DNA from: Panicum virgatum
Lineage: Eukaryota; Streptophyta; Magnoliopsida; Poales; Poaceae
Reading direction: 5' to 3'
Length of the DNA stretch: 64,000 nucleotides
NCBI RefSeq assembly: GCF_016808335.1
Contig: NC_053149.1
Span: 38,890,118 to 38,954,117, forward strand
Part shown: piece by piece, positions 46,098 to 60,127 of the stretch
Layout: each line of letters opens with the position of its first letter
Numbering within the stretch: the stretch's first letter is position 1
Made by a program: the position numbers and the translations under genes
Notes under the pieces: model-generated
Told to the model about the DNA's origin: nothing
Seen by the model: only the letters and a program-made list of their open reading frames with translations
Databases searched by the model: none

Positions 46098-47468
46098 TGT
46101 AAGGAAAATGGCCCCATTAGGCCATTGTTTGTGATTTTGGTGATTGTGTGACAACATAATCAATGGGACTAACAAGTTTGTGAGATCACATTTATAGTAT
46201 TTTTAAGTTCCATGGATGATGTCCAAACCATCTCCAAGACGTCCAATGCACCGTCGAGACGAGATGTCCAATGCAACATTGAGACGAGATGTCCAATACA
46301 CCGTCGAGACGAGGTGTGCAACCCACCGTAGAGATATAAAGTCGCAGTGAAAAAGTACCGCAGTGACCCAAATGACCACAGCGACGAGTTGGACAAAGGA
46401 TGCAGCAGACAGTAGCACCGGATGAACTGGTGACTATGCACCCGTCTAACCGGTAGGCGTCGGATGCACTGGTGCCAATGCACCGGAGCAATATGCAGTG
46501 CTGGTGCCAGCAAGTCAAGTGGCACCGGATGCTCCGATGGTGCCAAGTTGATGCACCGGTGCAAGCACCATGTCATGCATCAGAGAGCATGTCAAGCAGC
46601 CGAGGAGAAGTTCTTCAGCACCGGATACACCGGTGGTCACCGGAGCATGGCACTAGTGTAATGCCATGACAGATGCAAAGGAGAGAGCAGCACCGGATGA
46701 ACCGAAGACAAGGCACCGGTCTATCCGGTGACACCACAGAAGACCCAACGGCTACCTAGGGCACAGAGTGACCGGATGCACCGGTGCTATACCTTTGGAT
46801 ATACTGGTGCATGCGCAGAAAGTTGCGTAACGGCTCTAAACAGCTAGTTCGACTTGGTAGCCTATATATATGGACTTCCCCGGCCATTTGAAGTTTGCTG
46901 GAGTTGCTACAAGCCTCAAACACACCCAAAAACATCTCCAAGCCATCCAAGTGCTTATTGATCATATCTTTAGTCCTTAGCACACATTTGAGAGTGTTAG
47001 TGCTAGGTTACCTCTTTAGAGAGTGAACAAGCAAGGCTTTGTGCCTTTGTGCTGTGGTTCTTTATTGAACCAAAAGAAGATTTCGGTGCGCCGGCACCTT
47101 GGAGCATTGGATCTCGCCGGCAACGTCAACGACCCTCCGACTTGGTGTGGAGCGGCGTGGACGACTTTGGGCGGGGGACGTGGAGACCCCCATCTTTTGT
47201 AGAGAAGCTTCTTAGTGGAACCCGGGATCAAGGTGACCGTGGTTGAGTCCGCGGAAGAGACTTGATTTCCGAGAAGCGATACTCTTAGTGAGTGCTTCAA
47301 CAACATGGATGTAGGTGTGCCTTTGTTGCTAACCGAACCACAGGATAAACACCTGTGTCGAGAGTTTGCTTTCTTCTATCCCGCTCTTTAAGCTTCCGCA
47401 TTTCATACTAGCAATCTTTGTTTGCCTTTACTTTCATAGAGTAGTTTCTTGATAGGAAAGGCTATAGG
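46098..47468 (+). repeat. LTR (Ty1-like), left part, split by Ty3 element D
   Basis: Begins TGTAAGGAAAATGGCC and holds many CACCGGATG / CACCGGTG repeats at 46410-46790, an LTR style common in grasses. It continues after the Ty3 insertion at 60128-60302. A TATATATATGG stretch at 46862-46872 could be its promoter. No internal element region adjoins it, so it is probably a solo LTR. Confidence 0.55.
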
Positions 47469-50400
47469 TGAGAAGATCCGCCCAAATTAAACCGGCTTAA
47501 ATGCGCTAAATATCATCTTACTGAATAATCAAGTTTCCACGCACTTAAAACGGTGTAATCCGGCAATCCGTCGGGTAATTCCCAATTAAACTACTGTACT
47601 CCAGGATCACAATTGCACTAGAAGACTCACACGAAGACGAGCACAGGTGATACAACCATACAAAGATTCTCGAATTAATTTACAACACGAATTTTTCATA
47701 AAAGTTTCAAATACAAACTACAGAGTTCAAACACATAGCAGAAGTTTAAAACAGAATTTGAAGTACAATACGGTAACTACGAACGACGATACAGAGGGAG
47801 CTCCACATCCTGCCCACCGATGTGAGGCCAACCTGCCCGATCTTCACGGGAAAGACGGGGCCCACTCGACGGTCCAACCAGGAGGAAGTGGTTGTCCAAT
47901 CTAGGACGCACAGACCTCCTCGAAGTCTGCGGGGACACAACCTGCTCAGAAGGGTTACAACAACAACCCTGAGTATACTAATACTCAGCAAGGCTTACCC
48001 GACTATTGGTATACTTAGCCCGATATCTAGACATGCAAAGCTTTTTGGCTCTGGAGTTGGTTTTGCTGAAAAGCTACTAGTAGTCAATCCTTACTTTCAA
48101 TATTTTAGCTCAAGTTTAGTATTTGAGTACCAACTAGGTTCGCTATAGCATCTAGAGCACACATGGTAGATCAAATTATCTTTCAGTAACATACAAACCC
48201 AACATTTTCATTCCGTTCTCATTCCACTTCTTTACTACGATGTGACAGAGAGATCAAGGTTCTCTTAACCGAGAGAGACGACGAATCGATCCGATTTAAC
48301 CTTGCAAGGTGGATCTAACTCACACGACACATGAAAACCCCGTCGGGCCACACACGTCAACTGTTCCCATCTTCGCCCCGACGTCTGAATCACGATTGCC
48401 AAAACCCGGGTGAAGGGCCCCTCACGGCGAACTCCCGGAGAACCCTGAGGCGACATACAATCCAACACCAGCCATCATACCACTCCCAGAGTAGCAGGTC
48501 GCGATTCAAAATATCGTTGCAAATCAGGTAATTAGCTTATCGGTTTCGACTACCTCCTACTTCCGGCATGTGGTCAGTACTGTTCAAGCCTCGATCAATG
48601 TGCCAACAACGGTACGGTCCTCAACCGACACAGACGGAGACATACTTTCCATTCATTCCCAAACCTTATTTCCAACTTGTCTCCGCCCAGTCTCCACTTT
48701 CCTTCCTTCCGAATTTATACTCAAAGCCACTTGCCATCAGAAACAAAATCTTAAATCTCGCGAGTGACAGGAATCACTCGACTTCTACCGAGATCCTACT
48801 TAGCAAAGCACTTTTAACGAAACCTGAAAACTAGTATGGACTCACGGGTACCTAGGGAGAACATGCACGCTAAGGTTCCATTCAACTCCTAGAACGTAAA
48901 TGCACAAATTACTTAAATAAACATTGAATACTTAAAAAAAATAGGGTTATGCTCCGGGGCTTGCCTTGCATCTCAGCGGGGTTAGCAACTTCTTCTGAAG
49001 CGTGCTCAACGGTTTCCTCCTGCTGCTCTTCTGCTTGCGGCTCCTGGATCGGTTAATCAACTAGCTCGTAGACGGCTTCGTTCGCGGCGTCTACACGTAT
49101 GAAAAAGGATGCCATGCAATAATTAAAATGGTTCAATGAATTGATATAAGTGTTCATGATGCAATGATATTACCGAAAGAAAGATTATTTGGCAACACAA
49201 AAAGGAAAAACTGCGGCTAGGAGCGAAACATGCGCAAGAACTTAACTTGCAGACGGGAATAAAGCCACAAAATTTACTAGCATGAAGATACATTGATATT
49301 ACATGCAAGAAAAATTTATTAACTTTTATTGCAAAAAGAAAACATTTACTTTTTTGCCCTAGCAAAATAAACTAAACAACAATAGATCCACAAATATGCA
49401 CATAGGCTATGCACCTGAAAATTTTTCAGTGAACTGCACACATAGAGAGTAAGCTACTGCATAAATTTCATAATTTTTAGAGCAATAGAACAATCGGTAT
49501 TAAATAAACTAGATTAAGCACAAACCAAATTTTTAGTAGGGGTAAAATTGACAACTCACATACATGAGTATTTTTCCTCTGAAGATCTTAACTTAACAAA
49601 CCCAACAAAATTTAGTTTGCATTTTTCACATTCTTCTATGATTTGTTATACATTTATGAAATACCAGCCGAATTAAACAAAAAGAACAAATTCCACCCTT
49701 AATCCCTCCCCCTCCCATGACCAACGGGCCCCACCCGTCAGTGGGACAGGGAGAGAGAGGGGCGCAGCTCCTCTGCTCAGCCTGCTTGCCCGGCCACGCA
49801 CGCCGGCGAAGCGCTTGGCGCGCGCGCAGCGGCCGTGGACCGACCGGCAGCGGGCAGCGCGGCGGCTCACGCGCAGGGGCCAGCATGGCCGCAGCCGAGC
49901 AGGGGCAGGTGTGGGGTGGGGCGGAGGTGCACGCGGGGGCAGCGGCGGCGTGCATGGGCAGGGGCGGCGGCGGTGCGCGGCTTTCCGCCAGTGGCGGCCC
50001 AGGACGGCGAAGGGGCGGGGCGCGCCCGCGGCTAGGGAGGCCTGCCGGCCTCGGGGCGTGCAGCGGCGGCCCACGGGCTCCGGCGCTCCGGCGTCGGTGG
50101 TGCGGGATTCGGAGGGGGAAGGGTCAGGAAGCACGAGAGCGGCGTGGGGAAGATCACCAAGGGCTTGATTTGGGCGAAGGACGGCCGGAGAAGGGAGTTC
50201 GACGGAGGGGGCGGAGCTCGGCGGGGATGGCAATGGCGACCGGCGGTTTGGAGAGCCAATTCGGCCGGGAGACGGCTCGAACGAGCTCGGGGATGGGCGG
50301 TGGAGGTGGAGGGCGAGGTTAATCGGCTTATGGCGCGAGGAAATCGAGCGGAGCGGCGAGGTGTGGCCTGTGCGGCGAGCGACGGCGGCAATGCTCGAGC

Positions 50401-50869
50401 TCGGTTCAGCCTGAGTTTGAGGAAGAAGGAGAGGGAGAGGAAAAGGATAAGGCTCCACGGACGGATAAGAACGGTGTGCGTGGAGGGCGAGGATCGCCGG
50501 CGCGGCGACACGTGGCGTCGCCGGCGGTGTGCCGGCCGCCGGCATGGGCTCGCGTACGAGCACAGTGCTGAGCAGTGTAGCACAGTGATCCATGTTGACC
50601 ATTTTTTACTCGTGTTTGACCGTCCGAAACTCAAAATTTCATATAAGAACTTGAAATTTGGCCAAAATAAAAGTTGTAGAGGAAGAGAAGATCTACAACT
50701 TTTGTTTTGGGCGAAAGTTGATTTGAGGCTCGGATCAAGGAGAAAAACGCGGTCGAACACGGCTAAAATGATATTTACTATGCAACTCGATTAGCGCTAA
50801 TGATTGTGATTAGCCTTAATTAGTGATTAAGCATGATATTAGCATCAAAATTAACACCTGGGTGTTACA
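47469..50869 (-). repeat. 3' LTR of Ty3 element D
   Basis: Plus-strand limits TGAGAAGATCCGCCC (47469) to CTGGGTGTTACA (50869). On the minus strand it begins TGTAACACCCAGG. The inner GC-rich part (49690-50560) produces long open frames on both strands; the same frames occur in the other LTR and are compositional. Confidence 0.95.
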
Positions 50870-50890
50870 GCCTTCCCCCCTTAAAGGAAT
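50870..50890 (-). other. Polypurine tract of Ty3 element D
   Basis: On the minus strand CCTTTAAGGGGGGAAGGC directly precedes the LTR start TGTAACACCC, the site for plus-strand priming. Confidence 0.85.
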
Positions 50891-50903
50891 CTCGTCCCGA
50901 GAT

Positions 50904-53900
50904 TCACGCATGAGTAACGTATAAAGCGAGATGATTCAAGTGTGAAGTACCTTGATGAGTGCTTAGGAAATCAGGATACTTGGCTTTAAGAAATTCCTCT
51001 TGCTCCCAAGTAGCTTCATCTTTGGAGTGATTACTCCATTGAACTTTGTAGAATCGATTGGTTGTGCGACGAGTAACTCGATCCTTGCGATCAATAATCT
51101 TGATAGGGTGCTCAGGATAAGTGAGATCAGACTCTATTTGAATCGAGTCACTTTCAACAACTTCAGTCGGGACTCTCAGACATTTCTTGAGTTGCGATAC
51201 ATGAAAGATGTTATGAATTGCAGAAAGATTTGCCAGAAGATCCAATCAATAAGCCACAGGACCGCATCTTTCCACAATTGGATAAGGACCAATGTAGCGG
51301 GGAGCTAACTTTCCTTTTATTCCAAACATGTGCACGCCTTTCCAAGGTGATACTCTTAAGTAGACATGGTCACCGACTTCGAAGACCAGCGGCCTACGCC
51401 TTCTATCAGCATAGCTCTTCTGCCGAGACTACGCGATCTTCAAGTTTTCTTGGATAAGACGGACTTGTTGCTCGGCCTCTTGAACCATGTCGGGCCCAAA
51501 GATAGTTCTTTCCTCGGATTCCGACCAATTGAGAGGTGTACGGCATCGACAACCGTACAGTACTTCAAATGGTGTCATTTTGGTGCTTTCTTGATAACTA
51601 TTGTTATAGAAGAATTTAGCTAATGACAAGCATTCATCCCATTTCTGTGGATAAGCTAAGACACAGGCACGAAGCATATGCTCCAAAATTTGATTTATCC
51701 TCTCGGGTTGACCGTCTGTTTGAGGATGATATGTAGAGCTGCGAATAAGATGGGTGCCCAAGTTAGCATATAGTTGCTCCCAAAAGCGAGCAACGAATTG
51801 GGTCCCTCGATCAGAGATGATGGTTTTGGGTACACCGTGTAAACATAAGATACGGTTAATGTATAGCTCAGCATACCTCTTTGCCCAGTAGATGGTATTA
51901 ACTGGAACGAAATGTGATGACTTGGTCAGTCTATCCACCATGACCCAAATAGAGTCGTAACCCTTTTGAGTTCGAGGTAAACCGACAATGAAATCCATAC
52001 TGATGTCTTTCCATTTCCATTCAGGAATATTCAAGGGTTGAAGAGTTCCAGCTGGTCTGAGATGACTGGCTTTAACCCTTCGACAGATGTCACATTCAGA
52101 CACATACTTGGCAATTTCTCTTTTCATCTGAGTCCACCAAAATTGTTGTTTCAGGTCTTGGTACATCTTGTTGCTACCTGGATGGATTGATAGCCGAGAA
52201 GTATGAGCCTCATCCAGAATTTATTTTTTGAGCTCAAAATCCTTAGTCACCATTAATCTGTTTTTGAATCATAACACATTCTCACTATCTTGGTGGAAAC
52301 AACCTACTTTGGAATCTCCTTCTAACATCCTCCTCTGAATTTCTTTCACCCCTTTATCTCTCTTCTGTGCCGCAATGATTAGGTCATGTAGGGTAGGAGT
52401 GAGTCCTAGATGGGCCAATGTGCCATGTTGTACAATAATTAAGTTCAACTTTTCCATTTCAAAGCAAAGAGACTCGCTTAATGGTATAGCTGAGATGCAG
52501 TGAGTTTCGCGACTTAGCACATCGGCAACTACATTTGCCTTACTCGGATGATAATGCACTTCGAGCTCATAATCTTTGATCAACTCAAGCCATCGCCTTT
52601 GACGCATGTTCAAATCAGCTTGAATGAAAAGATATTTGAGACTCTTGTGATCGGTATAGATGTTATATAATGTACCCAGAAGATAGTGTCACCAGATCTT
52701 CAGAGCATGAACCACAGCTGCTAATTCAAGATCATGGGTTGGGTAATTCTCTTCATGACGCTTGAGTGATCGAGAAGTATAAGCAATCACTCGGTTCTCT
52801 TGCATCAGAACACAGCCAAGTCCTATGCCTGAGGCATCACAGTAGACTTCAAAAGGTTTTGTAGTGTCTGGCTGGGCCAAAATTAGAGCCGAAGTGAGAA
52901 GTGTTTTCAATTTCTGGAAGGCTTCTTCACAGTGGTTACTCCAATAGAACTTGACACCCTTCTTAAGAAGCTCAGTCATTGGGTTAGCAATTTTTGAGAA
53001 TTCCAGAATGAACCGACGATAATAACTGGCTAAACCCAGAAAACTACGGATTTCAGGAACAGAAGTTGGGGCTTCCCAATCTAGTACATCCTGTACTTTA
53101 CTGGGATCAACGGAAATACCTTCAGCAGATATGACATGACCTAGAAATGGAACCTCCTTCAGCCAGAAGTCACACTTGCTGAATTTGGCATAAAGCTGGT
53201 GTTCTCTAAGACGCTGAAGTATTATATGAAGATGATGAGCATGTTCTTCCTCACTCTTGGAGTAGATCAAGATATCGTCAATGAAGACCACGACGAACTT
53301 ATCTAACTCCGGCATGAATATTGAATTCATGAGATACATGAAATAAGCGGGAGCATTGGTTAATCCAAAGGACATTACCAAATACTCATAAAGACCATAA
53401 TGGGTGGAGAAAGCTGTTTTTGGTATATCTGTCGGTCTGATTTTGATTTGATGATAGCCAAATCGAAGATCTATTTTTGAGAATACTTTGGCTCCAGCTA
53501 GCTGATCAAAAGAAGGTCAATACGAGTAAGTGGGTATTTGTTTTTTATGGTGACTGCATTCAGAGGTCAATAATCCACACATAACCTTAGTCCGTGATCT
53601 TTCTTCTTTACGAACAGAGCCGGGCATCCTCAAGGTGAGGTGCTCGGTCGAATAAAACCTTTTATCTTGTAACTCTTGCAACTGGACTTTTAATTCAGCT
53701 AACTCACTTGGAGTCATTCTATATGGTCTTCTAGATATGGGTGCTGTGCCAGGCTGTAACTCGATGACGAATTCAATATCTCGATCAGGAGGCATGCCTG
53801 GCAATTCCTCTGGAAACACATCAGGGTATTTACAAAACACAGGAATTTCTTCTAAGGATTTTGCCTCGAGATGGAATACTGCTTCTGTTGGAATCTCGTG

Positions 53901-55377
53901 CTGGGAAAGATGAATATCCATAGGACCATATGGGGGAGAGTTTAACTGAATGATGCGGGAAGAGGTATCGATGACAACACAATGTTCCTTCATCAAATTC
54001 ATCCCAAGAATAACATCTATCCCCTGGCTGGGAAGGACAAGGAGTTGGGTCTGAAAGATTTTTCCACCCAAATCAAGAGACATACTCTGAATTAGTGGAT
54101 TGGCGTATAACTATGCATCCGGTGTACGTATAATATAGGGGCTTTTCAGGTGAGTTACTTGCAAGTTGAGTCGTGCTACGCATGCTTGACTGATAAATGT
54201 GTGAGATGCTCCAGAATCAAATAGCACAATAGGTGGGCAGTGGTTAATGGAGAACATACCCGCCATCACTTGAGTGCCTTCAGGAATATCTTCCAGGGTG
54301 GTGTAGTTCACGCGATTAGTCTTGGCAGGTACAATCTTCTTCTTCTGATCCTTCTGGCTGGAACCTTGACCCGGCGCAAGAGTCTTGTAGTTATTCTGCT
54401 GAGGTGGCATGCGGCAGTCACGTGCGAAGTGCCCCAGATTACCACAATTGTAACAGGAGTAGTTCTTGGGGCGTGGAGCTTGTAGCACCAAACGGGAGAT
54501 GTGGTGCCCACTGCTGCTGTTGCTGTGGTGGTCTAACGACCCAACGACCCTGCTGCGGAGGACGGTTTGAAGCCTGCTGAGTTCCCGTCTGAACCAGTTT
54601 GTACCTCTACGGTGCGTTGCTAAAGGATCCCACCGGTGCCGTCCTTTTCTTGTCAGCTTTGTGCGCTAGCATGGCATCTTCCTGGGTGATGGCCTTATTA
54701 ACTAGCTCAGTGAAGTTGTCGCAAGTAGTAAGAGCTAGCATGTCCTGAAGCTTTGTGCTAAGTCCTCTCCTGAAGCAATCCTGTTTCTTCTCATCAGTAT
54801 CCACATGGAACCCACCATACTAGGACAGCTGATTGAAGGTTTGAGCATACTGGAGAACGGTGTTGCTCCCTTGCTTCAGGGCTAGGAATTCTGCCATCTT
54901 TCTTCGCATCAAGCTAGTAGGGATGTGGTGGGATCTGAAAGCCGCCACAAACTCATTCCAAGTAAGACGCGTATTGGCGGGGAGTAGAGCCTTGTGATTG
55001 ACCCATCATATCTTTGCTGGGCCTCTCAACTGTTGCACTGCAAAGGCAGCTTTGTCCATTTCTGTGCAATTGAGGATGCCAAACTTGTCCTCAATGGTGC
55101 GAATCCAAGCATCTGCCTCAAGGGGATCATCGGCCTTATGGAACAGAGGTGGTTGGGTGGCCAGGAAACCGACATAGTCAGTTTCGGCTGGTGGTGGCAG
55201 GGAAGCGTGTCGATCTCTGCCGGCATTGGCTTAGGCTTGCACCAGTTGCCTTATCAACTCAGTCTGCTCGTTGCGGTCGGCGATAAGAGCCGCAACAGCT
55301 TGAGCCAAAGAGGGAGGTTGTTGGGGCAGTGCTCCGTGATTCTCATGGTCATGGTTGACAGCGTGATTATCACCCAT
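50904..55377 (-). pseudogene. Ty3 gag-pol with chromodomain, multiply disabled
   Basis: Starts at ATG 55377 (MGDNHAVNHDHEN). Blocks: Gag (about 54600-55370; LFHKADDPLEADAW, FAVQQLRGPA), CCHC knuckle CYNCGNLGHFARDC (about 54450), protease VLFDSGASHTFIS (about 54215), reverse transcriptase FIDDILIYS (about 53275), RNase [12 protein letters not shown] (about 52835), integrase zinc finger CDICRRVK (about 52080) and core MDFIVGLPRTQKG, SDRGTQF, HPQTDGQPER, and a C-terminal chromodomain (RFYKVQWSNHSKDEATWE, about 51000-51050). Stops occur in gag at 55231 (VQA-stop-ANAG), near 55005 (GPAKI-stop-WV) and near 54823 (LS-stop-YGG), and further frameshifts or gaps occur before the reverse transcriptase (about 53390-53520), so no functional product is expected. 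The chromodomain supports a Tekay/Del-like chromovirus. Confidence 0.93.
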
Positions 55378-56702
55378 CTGCAAAATAACTATCCCCTGGT
55401 TAGCCATTCCGCTATCACAACTAATTCATGCAATTAAAGAATGTGCATATCTAATATGAACACACGGCATGAATCATTTCCCTCGCGATATGGTTTACCA
55501 AGGGAAAATAAAATGACTTGCTTCAGTTAAAACCACATCTACTCAACTTGAACCGCAGATTGGTAACTCGGTTTGCACAAGTTCCGCCCAGAGTAGCTCT
55601 AGCGTAGGTGGTACTGAACATTGCTCAAACAGAATTCAGATTCGCAGACATCCGATGCACAGCTCGTCATTGGAGTTCCAAAATTTTCACGTACCCGCAG
55701 AATAAATTTTTGTACAAAAACATAAATAAATTTTACTGAAGCGCAACAATAAACAACAAGGCGACCAAACCAAACTCAAACATGCAAGATGCATGCACGT
55801 TCTATCGTTTCTCACCAAACAAGTACCAAAATATGGTATACGAGGACGACTAGTGGCACAATTACATACTCTCCCTATATATAGACTAGTCGTTCCTACG
55901 ATCAAGGATTTCATAACGTACTTAACGTGGTTAGTTACCTGCAAAAGAACACAGAGTATAATAACCACTTCTGGACCCTTCGTGCCAGCACTCACGAACG
56001 GCCCCCATGTGTCCTACGCTACACGGGTAACGCATATGCAGTTTTTCATATATTCACATATTCACACATACATTACCATCCACTATAGGGATGGCACCCA
56101 AACGTTCGACGCTGAATGGGCAGTGCTACATACATCATAACAACATATTCACTTCCCGTACACTCGCCTTACGGGACATCCAAGGGTAGACATGTCCCAA
56201 GGGTCACGGTCATGGCCAACCGCATGACAGGTTTACATCTCGTAACATTGTCTTACGAGATGGCCGTGATCACAATCACACGGTAGAAAATCCGCACTCC
56301 ATATCAGGCGGCAGATAGCGATAGGCTCGTTTGAATTGAGCCTTATCACCTCCTCGTACGCTCATCATACAGGACCCGCGCACGTATGAAACACGTGGGC
56401 TATTCTAAAGGACTACCAAGAATACTTACCTTGCTTACCTTGGCGTAAGTACGTCGTTACAGAATATAGATACCAGTTGTGCAAGAAATAAGGTCTAACA
56501 AAAAGTAAATGCTAGAAGTGCTTGAATAAAATAGATACGTAGATGCCACCTAACTCATGTAACATAATTAGGGCATACAAACTATCTATCCTATTCCTTA
56601 GCGCATCTTGCGTCAACTTTTCGAAAAAACCCGAAACCATTGCAAGATAAGAGTTACTTAACTTAATTAAGCACGCCAGTAATCACCCCAGTGCAATTTA
56701 GA
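55378..56702. other. 5' leader of Ty3 element D
   Basis: About 1.3 kb between primer site and gag. Unlike element A it shows no long sense frame; it appears untranslated. Confidence 0.6.
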
Positions 56703-56714
56703 GCTCTGATACCA
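56703..56714 (-). other. Primer-binding site of Ty3 element D
   Basis: The minus strand reads TGGTATCAGAGC, complementary to initiator tRNA-Met, two bases from the LTR edge. Confidence 0.9.
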
Positions 56715-56716
56715 GC

Positions 56717-59700
56717 TGTAGCAGATTCGACCAAATTAAACCGGATTAAGTGCGCTAACTATCATCTTACTGAATAATCAAGGTTCCACGCACTTAAAAC
56801 GGTGTAATTCGGCAGTCCGTCGGGTAATTCCCGATTAAACTACTGTACTCCAGGATCTCAATTGCACTAGAAGACTCGCACGAAGACGAGCACAGGTGAT
56901 ACAAACATACAAAGATTCTCAAATTAATTTACAACACGAATTTTTCATAAAAGTTTCAAATACAAACTACAGAGTTCAAACACACAGCGGAAGTTTAAAA
57001 CAGAGTTTGAAGTACAATACGGTAACTACGAATGACGATACAGGGTGAGCTCCACATCCTGCCCACCGATGTGAGGCCAACCTGCCCGATCTTCACGGGG
57101 GAGACGGGGCCCACTCACCAGTCCAACCAGGAGGAAGCGGTTGTCCAATTCAGGACGCACAGATCTCCTCAAAGTCCGCGGGGACACAACCTGCTCAGAA
57201 GGGTTACAACAACAATCCTGAGTATACTAATACTCAGCAAGGCTTACCCGACTATGGGTATACTTAGACCAATATCTAGACATGCAAAGCTTTTTGGCTC
57301 TGGAGTTGGTTTTGCTGAAAAGCTACTAGTAGTCAATCCTTACTTTCAATATTTTAGCTCAAGTTTAGTATTCGAGTACCAACTAGGTTCGCTATAGCAT
57401 CTAGAGCACACATGGTAGATCAAATTATCTTTCAGTAACATACAAACCCAACATTTCCATTCCATTCTCATTCCACTTCTTTACTACGATGTGATAGAGA
57501 GATCAAGGTTCTCTTAACCGAGAGAGACGGCGAATCGATTTGATTTAACCTTGCAAGGTGGACCTAACTCACACGACACGTGAAAACCCCGTCGGGCCAC
57601 ACATGTCAACTGTTCCCATCCTCGCCCCGACGTCTGAATCACGCCTGCCAAAACCCGGGTGAAGGGCCACTCACGGTGAACTCCCGGAGAACCCAGAGGC
57701 GACATACAATCCAACACCCGCCATCATACCACTCCCAAAGTAGCAAGTCGAGATTCAAAGTATCGTTGCAAATCAGGTAATTAGCTTACCAGTTTTGACT
57801 ACCTCCTACTTCCGGCATGTGGTTAGTACTGTTCAATCCTCGATCAATATGCCAACAACGGTACGGTCCTCAACCGACACAGACGGAGGCTTACTTTCCA
57901 TTCATTCCCAAACCTTATTTCCAACTTGTCTCCGCCCGGTCTCCACTTTCCTTCCTTCCGAATTTATACTCAAAGCCACTTGCCATCAGAAACAAAATCT
58001 TAAATCTTGCGAGTGACAGGAATCACTCGACTTCTACCGAGATCCTACTTAGCAAAGCAAAACTTTTAACGACACCTGAAAACTAGTATGGACTCACGAG
58101 TACCTAGGGAGAACATGCACGCTAAGGTTCCATTCAACTCCTAGAACGTAAATGCACAAATTACTTAAATAAACATTGAATAGTTAAAAAAATAGGGTTA
58201 TGCTCCGGGGCTTGCCTTGCAGGTCAGCGGGGTTAGCAACTTCTTCTGAAGCGTGCTCAATGGTTTCCTCCTGCTGCTCTTCTGCTTGCGGCTCCTGGAC
58301 CGGCTCAGCAACTAGCTCGTAGACGGCTTCGTTCGCGGTGTCTACACGTGTGAAAAAGGATGCCATGCAATAATTAAAATGGTGCAATGAATTGATATAA
58401 GTGTTCACGATGCAATGATATTACCGAAAGAAATATTATTTGGCAACACAAAAAGGAAAAACTACGGCTAGGAGCGAAACATGCGCAAGAACTTAACTTG
58501 TAGACAGGAATAAAACCACAAAATTTATTGGCATGAAGATACATTGATATTACATGCAAGAAAAATTTATTAACTTTTATTGCAAAAAGAAAACATTTAT
58601 TTTTTTGCCCTAGCAAAATAAATTGAACAACAATAGATCCACAAACATGCACATAGGCTATGCACCTGGAAAATTTTCAGTGAACTACACACATAAAGAG
58701 TAAGCTACTGCATAAATTTCATAATTTTTAGAGCAATAGAACAACTGGTATCAAATAAACTAGATTAAGAACAAACCAAATTTTAGCTAGGGCAAAAGTG
58801 ACATTTCACATACATGAGTATTTTTCCTCTAAAGATTTTATCTTAAGAAACCCAACAAAATTTAGTTTGCATTTTTCACATTCTTCTGTGATTTGTTATG
58901 CATTTATGAAATATCAGTCGAATTAAACAAAAAGAACAAATTCCACCCTTAATCCCTCCCCCTCCCCTGACCAACGGACCCCACCCGTCAGTGGGACAGG
59001 GAGAGAGGGGGGGCGCACCTCCTCTGCTCTGCCTGCCCAGCCCGGCCACGCACGCCGGTGACACGCTTGGCGCGCGCACTGCGGCCGTGGACCGGCCGGC
59101 CATCGGGCAGCACGGCGGCTCGCGCGCAGGGGCCAGCACGGCCGCAGCCGAGCAGGGGCGCGCATGGGGCGGGGCGGAGGCGCACGCAAAGCGGCAGCGG
59201 CGGTTCGCGGCATTCCGCCGGCGGCGGCCGGCGGAGGGGAGGGGCGCGCCCGCGGCCAGGTAGGCCTGTCGGCCTCGGGGCGTGCGGCGGCGGCCCTAGG
59301 GCTCGCGCAGAGCGGCCCCGCTGCGGTGTGGTGGAGCAAGCAGAGCAGGCGCGGCGGCGCTCCGGCGCCAGCGATGTAGTATTCGGAGGGGGAAAGGGTC
59401 GTGAAGCACAAGAGCAGCGCGGGGAAGCTCACCGAGGGCTTGATTTGGGCGAAGGACGGCCGGAGAAGGGAGTTTGACGGAGGGGGCGAAGCTCGGCGGG
59501 GATGGCAATGGCGGCCGGCGGTTTGGAGAGCCGATTCGGCTGGGAGACGGCTCGAACGGGCTCGGGGATGGGCGGTGGAGACGGAGGGTGAGGTTAATCG
59601 GCTTGGGGCGCGAGGAAATCGAGCGGAGCGGCGAGGTGTGGCCGGCGCGGCGAGCGACGGCGGCTCTACTCGAGCTCGGTTCAGCCTGAGTTGAGGAAGG

Positions 59701-60122
59701 AGTGGGCGAGGAAAAGGATAAGGCTCCGCGGACGGATTTGAACGGCGTGCGCGGAGGGCGAGGATCGCCGGCGCGGCGACGCGTGGAGTCGCCGGCATGG
59801 GCTCGCGTACGAGCACAGTGCGGAGCAGTGTAGCACAGTGATCCATTTTGACCATTTTTGACTCATGTTTGACCATCCAAAACTCAAAATTTCATATAGG
59901 AACTTGAAATTTGGCCAAAATAAAAGTTGTAGAGGAAGAGAAGATCTACAATTTTTGTTTTGGGCGAAAGTTGATTTGAGGCTTGGATCAAGGAGAAAAA
60001 TACGGTCGAACACGGCTAAAACGATATTTACTATGCAACTCGATTAGCGCTAATAATTGTGATTAGCCTTAATTAGCGATTAAGCACGATATTAGCATCA
60101 AAATTAACACCGGGGTGTTATA
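56717..60122 (-). repeat. 5' LTR of Ty3 element D
   Basis: Limits TGTAGCAGATTCGACC (56717) to CGGGGTGTTATA (60122). The terminal CA has become TA (C to T) compared with the other LTR. Near-identical to 47469-50869. Confidence 0.95.
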
Positions 60123-60127
60123 ATAGG

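Larger units (their letters stand above)
47469..60122 (-). mobile_element. Ty3 chromovirus (Tekay/Del-like), full length, element D
   Basis: 12.65 kb with two LTRs of 3.4 kb, a 5-bp target duplication ATAGG (47464-47468, 60123-60127), primer site at 56703-56714, a polypurine tract beside the left LTR, and gag-pol-integrase-chromodomain between. The LTRs differ at few positions over 3.4 kb by eye, so it is younger than the elements it interrupts. Its genes are nevertheless broken. Confidence 0.95.

Noticed and set aside
46410..46790. Recurrent CACCGGATG/CACCGGTG spaced units resembling a CRISPR-like array
   Set aside because: Spacing is irregular, units vary, and the host is a plant; such motifs are common inside grass LTRs.
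49673..50602. Minus-strand open frame of 309 codons
   Set aside because: It lies in the GC-rich part of the element D LTR and recurs at 58923-59876 in the other LTR with changed frame details; composition-driven, no domain.
58923..59876. Minus-strand open frame of 317 codons
   Set aside because: Counterpart of the previous frame in the other LTR copy; the two proteins diverge by frame-changing indels, which argues against coding.
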